Source: a bacterium (lineage in GTDB: Bacteria; Babelota; Babeliae; Babelales; JABDEC01). Taken from it: a stretch of 21,456 nt of DNA. The first letter of the stretch is position 1. Each line of letters starts with the position of its first letter. Position numbers and translations under genes: made by a program. The notes below the pieces were generated by a model. The model was not told the origin of the DNA, did no database searches, and saw nothing but the letters and a program-made list of their open reading frames with translations. The stretch lies in assembly GCA_947481115.1 (NCBI GenBank), contig CANKEI010000010.1, positions 1-21,456 on the forward strand, read 5' to 3'. Positions 1 to 6,669 of this stretch are shown here, piece after piece.

Positions 1-1
1 A

Positions 2-1720
2 TTTAATTTACAAATTTTAAAATCTAAAAATATAAAATTTACCAATATTTTAAGTTTATTAATTTTACTAAGTTACGTTGCTAATAATAATTGCGAAACA
101 GTTAGCAGCTCTATTAAATTAGCTGATCAAGTAATTTCTAATATTTTTCAAGAGCCAGGTAAGTCAGTAGCGTTACCCTCAGATAGTCAAGCAGGGCATG
201 ATTTGGATAATAATTGTCCGGCGACCGTAATTACACGTGGTACTAATCCTTGGCCTGTGATTCAAGCTAAAATTCAAAACTCAGTCGTACAAATCTTTTC
301 ACAAGTGGCCGAGTTTAATTGGTTGCAACCATATGCTACACCAGCGCAAGGTATCGGAACTGGTTCCGGTTTTTTTATTAATGATCAAGGCGTTTTGATT
401 ACTAATGCCCATGTGGTTAGCCAAGCTAAAGTGATCACTTGTCAGATCCCAGCTTTAGGCAAAGAACAGTTTGAACTAGAAGTCATTGGCATTAGTTTTG
501 ATCGTGATATTGCTTTGCTGCGTTTGAAAGATTATGAAACCGTTAGTAACTTGTTGGGCGGCGCGATTCCGTTCTTAGAACTGGGCGATTCTGAAGCAAT
601 GTTGCGTGGTGAAGAGATTATGGCAGTTGGTTTTCCTTTAGGGCAGCAATCGCTTAAGACTACCGTCGGTGTAATCAGTGGTTATTATAGTGAAAATGGA
701 CGTTATTATATTCAAATTGATGCTGCAATTAATCCTGGTAACTCGGGCGGGCCATCTGTAAATGGTATGGGACAAGTAATTGGGATCAACTCAGCTATTA
801 TACCAGATGCGCAAAATGTCGGTTATATTATTCCAGTTCGTGAATTGCAAATGGTCTTAAAGGATCTGTATGAAGCGCCGAATCGCCTATTGCGTAGACC
901 ATATTTGGGTGTATTTTATACTGCTGCTGGTAAAGAGATGGCCGAATACTTAGGTAATCCAACTACTGGTGGTTGCTTAGTATATGATATTGCTAAAGGT
1001 AGTTTATGCGATAAAGTTGGGCTTAAGCCTTACGATATGATTTATGAAGTTAATGGGCAAAAACTGGATGCTTATGCTGAAATTAGTATGCCCCAAAAAG
1101 CTGACAAAATCTCTTTGTCGGACTATATGTCTTATGTCACACTAGGTTCAGAAGTTTCCTTAGTAATTTATCGCAATGGCGAACGAAAAGAATTTAAATT
1201 TAAATTTGATGTAGGAACTCTGCCAGCGGTACGTTCAATGTACCCAGATTATGAAAAGATCGAATTCGAAGTATTTGGTGGTTTTGTAATTATGCCATTA
1301 TCGCAAAATCATTTGCCATTATTAGCAGCGCGCGAAACTGGTTTAATTAAATTTCTCAAGCCTTTAGATCAAATCGATCCAGTTTTAGTGATTAGTCATA
1401 TTTTACCTGGTTCGGCAGCACAAAGTTCGCGGCTATTTGCACCAGGCAAATGTATCAAAGAGTTGAATGGCGTAGAAGTTAGCACCATGGCTGAATTTAG
1501 AGCAGCACTGAAAAAATCTTTAGTGACTGGCATCGTAACGCTCAAAACTGACAATGATGTATTTAGCGTGTTCTCGCTACCAAAGATTTTACAAAACGAA
1601 CCAAGATTAGCCGGCACCTATAATTATCAAATATCAGAAACTGTGCGTGAATTGATCCAAATTTTCGATCCTAAAAAAGTAGTACCAGCTAAGCCAGTTA
1701 AAGCTAAAAGTAAAAAATAA
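2..1720 (+). CDS. HtrA/Deg-type trypsin-like serine protease with two PDZ domains (5' partial)
   Basis: A periplasmic quality-control or regulatory protease of the HtrA/Deg family is the likely product. Counting from the codon at base 2, the catalytic triad is His137 (TNAHVV), Asp169 (FDRDIAL) and Ser248 (NPGNSGGP). The trypsin-like fold covers about residues 90-285. A first PDZ-like domain spans about 297-405 and a second about 420-540. The tail is Lys-rich (KPVKAKSKK). A TTG at 203 could be called as the start, but the frame stays open without a stop to base 2. That upstream stretch encodes a hydrophobic signal-peptide-like segment (TNILSLLILLSYVA, about bases 41-82), so translation most likely begins just outside the window. 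The family assignment is firm; the physiological substrate is unknown. A strong terminator follows, so this is probably the last gene of its transcript. Confidence 0.88.
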   Translation, partial: FNLQILKSKNIKFTNILSLLILLSYVANNNCETVSSSIKLADQVISNIFQEPGKSVALPSDSQAGHDLDNNCPATVITRGTNPWPVIQAKIQNSVVQIFSQVAEFNWLQPYATPAQGIGTGSGFFINDQGVLITNAHVVSQAKVITCQIPALGKEQFELEVIGISFDRDIALLRLKDYETVSNLLGGAIPFLELGDSEAMLRGEEIMAVGFPLGQQSLKTTVGVISGYYSENGRYYIQIDAAINPGNSGGPSVNGMGQVIGINSAIIPDAQNVGYIIPVRELQMVLKDLYEAPNRLLRRPYLGVFYTAAGKEMAEYLGNPTTGGCLVYDIAKGSLCDKVGLKPYDMIYEVNGQKLDAYAEISMPQKADKISLSDYMSYVTLGSEVSLVIYRNGERKEFKFKFDVGTLPAVRSMYPDYEKIEFEVFGGFVIMPLSQNHLPLLAARETGLIKFLKPLDQIDPVLVISHILPGSAAQSSRLFAPGKCIKELNGVEVSTMAEFRAALKKSLVTGIVTLKTDNDVFSVFSLPKILQNEPRLAGTYNYQISETVRELIQIFDPKKVVPAKPVKAKSKK

Positions 1721-1748
1721 AATTTTGGGCTAGTTTAATAAAAATCTT

Positions 1749-1792
1749 AAAAACGCTCCTGCTTAGTTTAAGTATAAGCAGGAGCGTTTTTT
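1749..1792 (+). terminator. Rho-independent terminator after the HtrA-like gene
   Basis: A near-perfect hairpin has its left arm at 1749-1765 (core ACGCTCCTGCTTA), a 9-nt loop, and its right arm at 1775-1791 ending in six T. The stem is about 17 bp, and the GC-rich part plus T-tract is the classical intrinsic terminator form. The A/T ends make it potentially bidirectional. Confidence 0.88.
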
Positions 1793-1857
1793 GTGGGCTA
1801 AAAATATTCAAGAAAATTTAAGTTTAAAAAATATTTAGTTGTGAAAAGAAATATATT

Positions 1858-2583
1858 ATGCGTAAAAGAGTTGATTTATTGGCTTTACAACAATGGCCGC
1901 ATTTGAGTCGTAATCAGATTGCTAATTTAATCGAGCAGGGCCAATTACGAGTTGATGGTAAAGTAGTTACTAAGCCCGGAGTTGTAGTAGCAAAAACAGC
2001 TATTTTAACACTAGCATTAGAGTTGCCTAAATATGTCAGTCGCGCTGGTTTTAAATTAGAGCATGCGCTGAACTATTTTAAAATTAGCGTGCACGATTTA
2101 GTTGTACTTGATGCTGGTCTCTCGACCGGGGGCTTTACAGATTGTTTGTTGCAGCACGGTGCTAAAAAAATTTACGGCGTCGATGTCGGATCTAATCAAG
2201 TGCATGCTAAAATCTCAGCTGACAGCAGGGTAACTGTTTTAGAGCAAACTAATCTAAAAGATTTAGCTCAGTTGCCAGAATTAGTCGATTTAGTGACGCT
2301 TGATCTCTCTTTTATCTCAGTCTTAAAAGTTATTCCCAGTATTTTAAAACTCATGACTCCAGTAGCCTATTTGTTAGTTCTAATTAAGCCGCAGTTCGAA
2401 GCTGGCCCAGCTGCAATTGGACGGGGTGGGATTGTGCGAGACTCTCAGGTGCGTTTAGCTACTGTGCAGCAGGTGATAGCTGGTATAGAACAGCTAGGCT
2501 TTAAGCCACTAGGTGTTTGTGAGTCTGTGATTACCGGCACAATGGGTAACCAAGAATATTTAGCTTATTTTGCGCGAATTTAG
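1858..2583 (+). CDS. tlyA: TlyA family rRNA 2'-O-methyltransferase / putative hemolysin
   Basis: The 241-residue protein is close to the usual TlyA length. An N-terminal S4 RNA-binding domain covers about residues 1-60 (SRNQIANLIEQGQLRVDGKVV). An FtsJ-like Rossmann methyltransferase follows. Its S-adenosylmethionine motif is at about 85-105 (VVLDAGLSTGGFTD, where many homologues have DVGASTGG). Family motifs KYVSRAGFKL, DLVTLDLSFIS and LVLIKPQFE supply the Lys and Asp residues of the catalytic core. In characterised members the enzyme methylates the 2'-O of cytidine in 16S and/or 23S rRNA; the hemolysin label is historical. The ATG at 1858 is preceded by a weak purine stretch (GAAAAGAA). The gene stands alone between the terminator and a tRNA-Arg. 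I am confident in the family but not in the exact rRNA target here. Confidence 0.9.
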   Translation: MRKRVDLLALQQWPHLSRNQIANLIEQGQLRVDGKVVTKPGVVVAKTAILTLALELPKYVSRAGFKLEHALNYFKISVHDLVVLDAGLSTGGFTDCLLQHGAKKIYGVDVGSNQVHAKISADSRVTVLEQTNLKDLAQLPELVDLVTLDLSFISVLKVIPSILKLMTPVAYLLVLIKPQFEAGPAAIGRGGIVRDSQVRLATVQQVIAGIEQLGFKPLGVCESVITGTMGNQEYLAYFARI

Positions 2584-2630
2584 AATCTGATTATACTATA
2601 GATATTCTTTTTAGATTATTTAGCTAAAAT

Positions 2631-2707
2631 GCGCCCGTAGCTCAATCGGATAGAGCGTCAGACTTCGAATCTGAAGGCTACAGGTTCGATTCCTGTCGGG
2701 CGCACCA
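2631..2707 (+). tRNA. tRNA-Arg (anticodon TCG)
   Basis: The 77-nt cloverleaf has a GCGCCCG/CGGGCGC acceptor stem, a D arm beginning TAGCTCA, anticodon stem TCAGA/TCTGA with a 7-base loop, and a CAGG-TTCGATT-CCTG T arm. CCA is encoded at 2705-2707. The anticodon TCG is at 2665-2667 and reads Arg CGN codons. A small GCCT/AGGC hairpin follows directly. It is a near-duplicate of the tRNA at 3411 outside the anticodon arm and part of the D loop. Confidence 0.96.
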
Positions 2708-2722
2708 GCCTTAATAGGCGAT

Positions 2723-2775
2723 AGCTGGTAGTTGCACTTGCAAATTATAGTGGCTATTCTAATAAAAAGATTAAA
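2723..2775 (+). pseudogene. Decayed fragment of the neighbouring DUF4160 gene
   Basis: These 53 bases align without gaps to 3051-3103 inside the intact DUF4160 gene, with 7 mismatches, six of them transitions. Read in the homologous frame from 2728 they give VVALANYSGYSNKKIK against VVALADYSGYSNKEIK. A TAG at 2722-2724 replaces the Glu codon and the frame soon ends in TGA, so nothing is coded. A second, weaker echo (AAATTTTGG then AGCCAGTA) lies at about 2785-2810 and resembles 3037-3058. The fragment starts 15 bases after the first tRNA-Arg. Confidence 0.72.
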
Positions 2776-2836
2776 ATAATTAACAAATTTTGGTGATATG
2801 TGCAGCCAGTAATAATAGTTATCTATACGGCATCCA

Positions 2837-3178
2837 ATGCTTGACACTAAAGCGCGCGCTATTATAAAAACACGATTAGATAGATTATTAGAATTAAAAC
2901 ATTATGGTGATTGCAAGCGCTTAAAAAATTGTGACAACGTTTGGGAACTAAAAATAGCATATGGACTTGAGATTTTTCTTTTTTCGCGTGAAGAATCAAG
3001 AATGCATATCCATATTTGCTCGCCGCATGGTGAAGCAAAATTTTGGATCGAGCCAGTAGTAGCACTTGCAGATTATAGTGGTTATTCTAATAAAGAAATT
3101 AAAGAACTAGCAAAGGTTGTAGAAGAACATGCTAAAGAAATTGAAAAAGCCTGGAAAAAACATTTCGGCCAAAGCTGA
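2837..3178 (+). CDS. DUF4160 protein with HigB/RelE-like N-terminus (putative toxin, chimeric)
   Basis: This 113-residue protein seems to join two families. Residues 1-44 (KARAIIKTRLDRL, HYGDCKRL, NVWELKIAYG) read like the middle of phage-Gp49-like HigB/RelE toxins, which normally carry about 20 more N-terminal residues and continue with YRVYF. From about residue 45 (LEIFLFSREESRMHIHI, GEAKFWIEP, SNKEIKELAKVVEEH, AWKKHFG) it matches DUF4160, a small family often paired with DUF2442 in putative toxin-antitoxin modules. No good ribosome-binding site precedes the ATG at 2837. The frame is open back to 2819, where a TAG stops it. It overlaps the next gene by 50 bases, implying translational coupling. 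Family recognition is from memory; toxicity is inferred. It could be a real fusion, or a toxin remnant captured in front of DUF4160. Confidence 0.75.
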   Translation: MLDTKARAIIKTRLDRLLELKHYGDCKRLKNCDNVWELKIAYGLEIFLFSREESRMHIHICSPHGEAKFWIEPVVALADYSGYSNKEIKELAKVVEEHAKEIEKAWKKHFGQS

Positions 3179-3398
3179 AATTCAAAACATATCTCAAGAA
3201 GGGATATGGATCCTAGTTAATAGTAAAGAATTTTTCATGTCGTTTGCCCAATTCCCATGGTTTTTAAAAGCTTCAATTGAACAGATATATAATCTAGAAT
3301 TATTTCATGATACGCATTTACATTGGCCTGCCTTAGATATTGATATTGAACTAGCTTCGCTTAAAAATCCGGCTATGTATCCTTTGAAATATTCATAA
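3129..3398 (+). CDS. DUF2442 protein (putative antitoxin/partner of DUF4160)
   Basis: The 89-residue protein has the DUF2442 pattern: a short N-terminal strand pair (AEIQNISQEGIWILVNSKEF), FAQFPWFLKASIEQIYNLEL in the middle, and the C-terminal HLHWPALDIDIELASLKNP motif with PLKYS at the end. DUF2442 proteins usually sit beside DUF4160 and are thought to be the antitoxin; that role is inferred here from pairing. The ATG at 3129 lies inside the 3' end of the DUF4160 gene, preceded by AGAAGAA, and gives the Lys-rich start MLKKLKK. No other in-frame ATG lies further downstream before the conserved part. The gene ends 12 bases before the second tRNA-Arg, so the pair and that tRNA may share a transcript. 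Confidence 0.82.
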   Translation: MLKKLKKPGKNISAKAEIQNISQEGIWILVNSKEFFMSFAQFPWFLKASIEQIYNLELFHDTHLHWPALDIDIELASLKNPAMYPLKYS

Positions 3399-3410
3399 TT
3401 TAAACATCAC

Positions 3411-3487
3411 GCGCCCGTAGCTCAGCAGGATAGAGCGGTAGATTCCTAATCTGCAGGCCACAGGTTCGAATCCTGTCGGGCGCACCA
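3411..3487 (+). tRNA. tRNA-Arg (anticodon CCT)
   Basis: The 77-nt cloverleaf has the same GCGCCCG/CGGGCGC acceptor stem as the tRNA at 2631. Its anticodon stem GTAGA/TCTGC contains one T-G pair, the loop is TTCCTAA, and the anticodon CCT at 3445-3447 reads AGG. The T arm is CAGG-TTCGAAT-CCTG and CCA is encoded at 3485-3487. A GCCTT-CGCT-AAGGC hairpin follows at 3488-3501 and may act in 3' maturation or termination. Confidence 0.95.
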
Positions 3488-3516
3488 GCCTTCGCTAAGG
3501 CGCAGTTTATCCTGAT

Positions 3517-3981
3517 TTACTTTAACGTATCCAGCATCCACTGTGCATGCTGCACACGTTGTGCACTTTCAGATGTATCTATAATATTTTGAACTCTTTG
3601 GCGAAACTTATGATCAGCGATTTTAGCGGCTAACTTGCAATAACTACGATATTCGCGGCGACTTTCTTTTTGAATCGTGGCAATTAAAGCATCTTGTAGT
3701 TCTGAAATCTGTTTTTTGCCCAGGGGCGCTTTTTTTAATAGATCAGCAAATTCTTCTTTAATATATCCAGATCTGAAAAAATAGGGGTCGGCTTTTAAAA
3801 ACATAATGGCATGATCAATGGTTTCTGGATCATGCTTTTTGAGTAACAATAAGCCACGCTGTAAGCCGCCAATAAAAGCCAAGCTATCATACAGATCGTC
3901 AAATGTTTTTCCAGCCGGAATAGTGTCTGGATTTTTATATAGCTTTTCGATTAGTTGGGCTTTTTTTAGAATATGTTTCAT
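3517..3981 (-). CDS. Unrecognised helical protein, third gene of the AbiE operon
   Basis: I cannot assign this 154-residue protein to a family with certainty. It looks soluble and mainly alpha-helical, with no signal peptide or membrane segment. Notable blocks are GKTFDDLYDSLAFIGGLQRGLLLL (about residues 24-47), ADPYFFRSGYIKEEFADLLKKAPL (about 64-87) and ESRREYRSYCKLA (about 105-117). It starts 4 bases after the stop of the AbiEii-like gene, so it is almost certainly cotranscribed. It is not an obvious continuation of AbiEii despite the truncated look of that protein. A role as an accessory or immunity factor of the toxin-antitoxin system is possible but rests only on operon position. No clear Shine-Dalgarno is visible before the ATG. 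Confidence 0.7.
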   Translation of the reverse strand: MKHILKKAQLIEKLYKNPDTIPAGKTFDDLYDSLAFIGGLQRGLLLLKKHDPETIDHAIMFLKADPYFFRSGYIKEEFADLLKKAPLGKKQISELQDALIATIQKESRREYRSYCKLAAKIADHKFRQRVQNIIDTSESAQRVQHAQWMLDTLK

Positions 3982-3985
3982 AAGT

Positions 3986-4477
3986 TTAGTTACTCGTTAA
4001 ATTATTTTTGGTTACTAAAAAAATATCGCGATTCGTTTTACCAATTCTTTCATGCATAGCAACTAACTTATTGGCTGCCATATCAGCGGGTATCATCACT
4101 TGCATGGCTATGCCTAAATATTGTTTTATTTGAAATTGTGATCCGAAATTACGTTTGTTAATTTCAACTTTAATATTTTGAGCACCTACTTGTTTATCTT
4201 GATACGCTAATAAAAAGAACAAACTGTAGCGTTTATTCTGTGCTTTGATAGTGCCATATTTGCTTAAAATAGTTTTTATAGTTTCAAAAATTACAAGCTC
4301 TTTGCTGGGCTCTAATAAATCAAAATCTAAATCTACTGAAAAACGACTTAAATTGTAAAATAATAATGCAGCAGTGCCGCCCTTAAAACCCAGATGCGGG
4401 GCAATCATGTGATTTGTGAAAATATCTTTTAAAATTTTAACTAAAATGTTTTTATGCGTTGTAATATCGATAGTCAT
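3986..4477 (-). CDS. AbiEii-like nucleotidyltransferase toxin (type IV TA), apparently C-terminally shortened
   Basis: The 163-residue protein belongs to the AbiEii/DUF1814 nucleotidyltransferase family. Motif I is FKGGTAALLFYNL (about residues 31-43). It is followed by the metal-binding motif RFSVDLDFDLL (about 45-55), a KVEINKR strand, and an MIPADMAANKLVAMHER helix. The expected late motif (R-D followed by Y/F-D) is present only as KTNRDIF and then reads LVTKNNLTSN and stops. Relatives usually continue for another 40 or more residues, so the C-terminus is missing or shortened, and a seven-T run sits in this stretch (coding strand). AbiEii toxins transfer nucleotides to RNA targets; whether this copy is active is open. 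It begins one base after the AbiEi-like gene ends, giving tight antitoxin-toxin order. Confidence 0.82.
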   Translation of the reverse strand: MTIDITTHKNILVKILKDIFTNHMIAPHLGFKGGTAALLFYNLSRFSVDLDFDLLEPSKELVIFETIKTILSKYGTIKAQNKRYSLFFLLAYQDKQVGAQNIKVEINKRNFGSQFQIKQYLGIAMQVMIPADMAANKLVAMHERIGKTNRDIFLVTKNNLTSN

Positions 4478-4478
4478 A

Positions 4479-5069
4479 TTATTTCAGCTCCAGTTTATAT
4501 GCTTTATAATATAAATTTACACGTTTAAGCATACTTTTATTACCGCCATAAATTGGTAAAATTTCATAAACCTTGTCCCAATTTAGTGGTTCAAGGTTAT
4601 CAAAATGATATTGTGTGTTTAAATATACGGTATCTAAAAAAGCACGCTCTGGCGATGCTATGGCATAATTCTGGTGAGTCTCTATACCCGTATTATTAGT
4701 CAAAATTGTAGATTTAATCTGCTTAAAAATGTAACTTCCTTTATCGCAAGTAATCGTTCTGGTTTGATAAGAAGCGACAAATATTTGGCCATAATATTGA
4801 AAATTTATCCCAGCAGCACTCAATACAGTTTCAAAACTAATATAAGCTGGGGTTAAGATTTTAGTAGCTAATTCTAAATGGTTATAATTAGTGTTTTTGG
4901 CATATAGTCCGCGTCTAATTTGATATAAATCGCCATGCTTAACCCGATAATTTATTTTGGCGGCCAATTGAGTCGGGGTTGAATTTTGTCCCCATTGTAA
5001 TAATAAATCTTTGAAAGAAAAGACAGTTTGCTCTGCCATCAATGTTTGATTTAGAAATCTTTTTTGCAT
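4479..5069 (-). CDS. AbiEi-like antitoxin / winged-helix autoregulator (type IV TA)
   Basis: The 196-residue product fits the AbiEi family. An N-terminal winged-helix domain covers about residues 15-60, including PTQLAAKINYRVKHGDLYQIRRGLYA, the hallmark of this family's DNA-binding region. The C-terminal antitoxin domain includes the characteristic ASPERAFLDTVYL. In characterised systems AbiEi binds inverted repeats upstream and represses its own operon, and it counteracts AbiEii indirectly rather than by forming a stable complex. The gene leads a three-gene minus-strand operon. An inverted repeat suited to be its operator lies 14-56 bases upstream of the ATG at 5069. A second ATG at residue 11 is possible but has no better ribosome-binding site. 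Confidence 0.85.
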   Translation of the reverse strand: MQKRFLNQTLMAEQTVFSFKDLLLQWGQNSTPTQLAAKINYRVKHGDLYQIRRGLYAKNTNYNHLELATKILTPAYISFETVLSAAGINFQYYGQIFVASYQTRTITCDKGSYIFKQIKSTILTNNTGIETHQNYAIASPERAFLDTVYLNTQYHFDNLEPLNWDKVYEILPIYGGNKSMLKRVNLYYKAYKLELK

Positions 5070-5082
5070 TTTAAAAATCCAT

Positions 5083-5125
5083 ATTAGAGCTGAACATGCG
5101 AAATTTTATGATATTTAGCTCTAAT
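5083..5125 (-). promoter_or_regulatory. Candidate AbiEi operator (inverted repeat)
   Basis: ATTAGAGCT at 5083-5091 is repeated as its exact reverse complement AGCTCTAAT at 5117-5125, and the inner flank extends the symmetry by a wobble and two more pairs. The arms lie 14-56 bases upstream of the AbiEi-like start, and a TATCAT -10-like box on the minus strand lies between them. Position and symmetry fit the autoregulatory sites known for AbiEi proteins; binding is inferred. Confidence 0.5.
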
Positions 5126-5217
5126 TTAACTATTAAGTAACTTTAATAGCAATCTAATTAGCTTTTTTATAGTTAAAGCTACTAGTTTTAGGGCTTAAAC
5201 TCAGTTAAACTACTTAA

Positions 5218-6657
5218 ATGTCTAATCCAAACTCTAACTCAAAAACCAAATATTTGATTATTGGTAGTTCAGCGGCAGGTCTTACGGCCGCACTAGAATT
5301 ACGCAAACTGGATCCCAGTGCCCAAATTACTAGCCTAACCAGTGAGTCTGAGCAGCCTTATAATAAGTGCTTTCTGGTAGATTACTTGGCTGGTGAGCAA
5401 GATTTAGCAGCAGTTTATTTATACACCCCAGAGTTTTTAGCGCAGCAAAAAATCGAAATTTTATATAATAGTCTAGTAATCGAGATTAGACCCGAAGCAC
5501 AGCAGGTGCAGCTAGTTTCGGGCGAATTACTTTCTTATGATAAATTATTAATCGCGACTGGTGCTCGAGCTTGGGTACCCCAAATTTCTGGACTGGATAA
5601 ATTACTAGCCCAAGATTTAGCTTTAAATTTTTATAGTTTACAAGACACGCTAAAATTACAAGTTAAGCTAGATTCTAATAATATTAAACATGTGACTGTG
5701 ATTGGGGCTGGATTAACTGGTCTCGAGTGTGCCGATGCACTCTGGCGGCGGGGCTTAAAAGTAACTATTATTGATCAAAACTCGCAAATTTTAAATCGAG
5801 TCTTAGATCTAGAATCTGCGCAATTTTTACAACAAAAAATTATGAATTCAGGTATAAAATTAATTTTAGGGACCCAGGTTCTAGCAGTTAAACAAGCAAA
5901 TAACGAGCAAGAAGCAGATTTTTCTGATATGACTTTTTCGAAATTCCCGTGCGAGCCCACCAACCCGCTCACCCCGATGCAAGCCCGGCGTAGCTTTTTA
6001 GTAAAGCCTGGGGCGTCAGTCGAGGGGGGGATATTGCGGATACAAGCTCTTCACTCACCAGCTGAGATTTACACAGATTTAATTATATTAGCTACTGGCG
6101 TGCAAGCTAATAGTATAAAAATTATTGGGACGCAGCTAAGTTTAGTTAATCAGCAGGTGCAGGTGGACCAGTTTTTTGCGACTAATTTAGCTAATATCTG
6201 GGCGGCAGGGGATGCAATTTTAGTGCGTGATTTAGGCACTGGTGAGTTTAGGCCAAATCGGACTTGGCCGGATGCGATCTTGCAGGGCAGATTAGCGGCC
6301 CGAAGCATGTTTGCAGCTGGAGTCAGTGCGTCAGAGCTTAATGTGTCAGAACAGCCGGTAACAGCGACAATAAATTTAGTCCCGTATATTGGGCAAGTGG
6401 CTTATTATAAGTCGCATATGTTTAATTTAGATTTAATAGTTTGTGGTAACTTAAATAATTTAAATAACTCCCATGATTTACAAAATATTAAGCAAAATAA
6501 TACTATTGATCAGGCGGGAATTAGTCAGGCTGAAAATTGTGCTGATCAAGCTAGTTGGGCCAGTTATAACTATAATTTAACTGCACAGTTACAAGGTTTT
6601 ATTTTAATTGGTGACATTAGCCAGGGGGCTAAATTACGTCGCCAAATTACTACTTAA
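5218..6657 (+). CDS. FAD/NAD(P)-dependent pyridine nucleotide-disulphide oxidoreductase family protein
   Basis: The 479-residue flavoprotein has the FAD-binding motif GSSAAGLTAALEL (16-28), a LLIATGA block (110-116), the NAD(P)-binding motif VIGAGLTGLECAD (161-173), a second ATG motif (292-294) and the FAD-contacting IWAAGDA (327-333). The architecture resembles NirB-type, ferredoxin/rubredoxin reductase-type and NADH oxidase-type enzymes. The segment PYNKCFLVDYLAGE places a cysteine (Cys51) where these subfamilies differ, so the electron acceptor cannot be named. Residues about 227-269 are an extra, Pro/Arg/Gly-rich segment inside the NAD domain, coded by a locally GC-rich patch. A second Asn/Gln-rich insertion is near residues 405-445. 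The ATG at 5218 has no strong ribosome-binding site. The gene may be cotranscribed with the small exported protein 12 bases downstream. Confidence 0.85.
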   Translation: MSNPNSNSKTKYLIIGSSAAGLTAALELRKLDPSAQITSLTSESEQPYNKCFLVDYLAGEQDLAAVYLYTPEFLAQQKIEILYNSLVIEIRPEAQQVQLVSGELLSYDKLLIATGARAWVPQISGLDKLLAQDLALNFYSLQDTLKLQVKLDSNNIKHVTVIGAGLTGLECADALWRRGLKVTIIDQNSQILNRVLDLESAQFLQQKIMNSGIKLILGTQVLAVKQANNEQEADFSDMTFSKFPCEPTNPLTPMQARRSFLVKPGASVEGGILRIQALHSPAEIYTDLIILATGVQANSIKIIGTQLSLVNQQVQVDQFFATNLANIWAAGDAILVRDLGTGEFRPNRTWPDAILQGRLAARSMFAAGVSASELNVSEQPVTATINLVPYIGQVAYYKSHMFNLDLIVCGNLNNLNNSHDLQNIKQNNTIDQAGISQAENCADQASWASYNYNLTAQLQGFILIGDISQGAKLRRQITT

Positions 6658-6669
6658 GGGATATCTAAA

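Noticed and set aside
2620..2847. Minus-strand 75-codon ORF across the tRNA-Arg (APDRNRTCSLQIRS...)
   Set aside because: This is the familiar spurious reading of the antisense strand of a tRNA gene.
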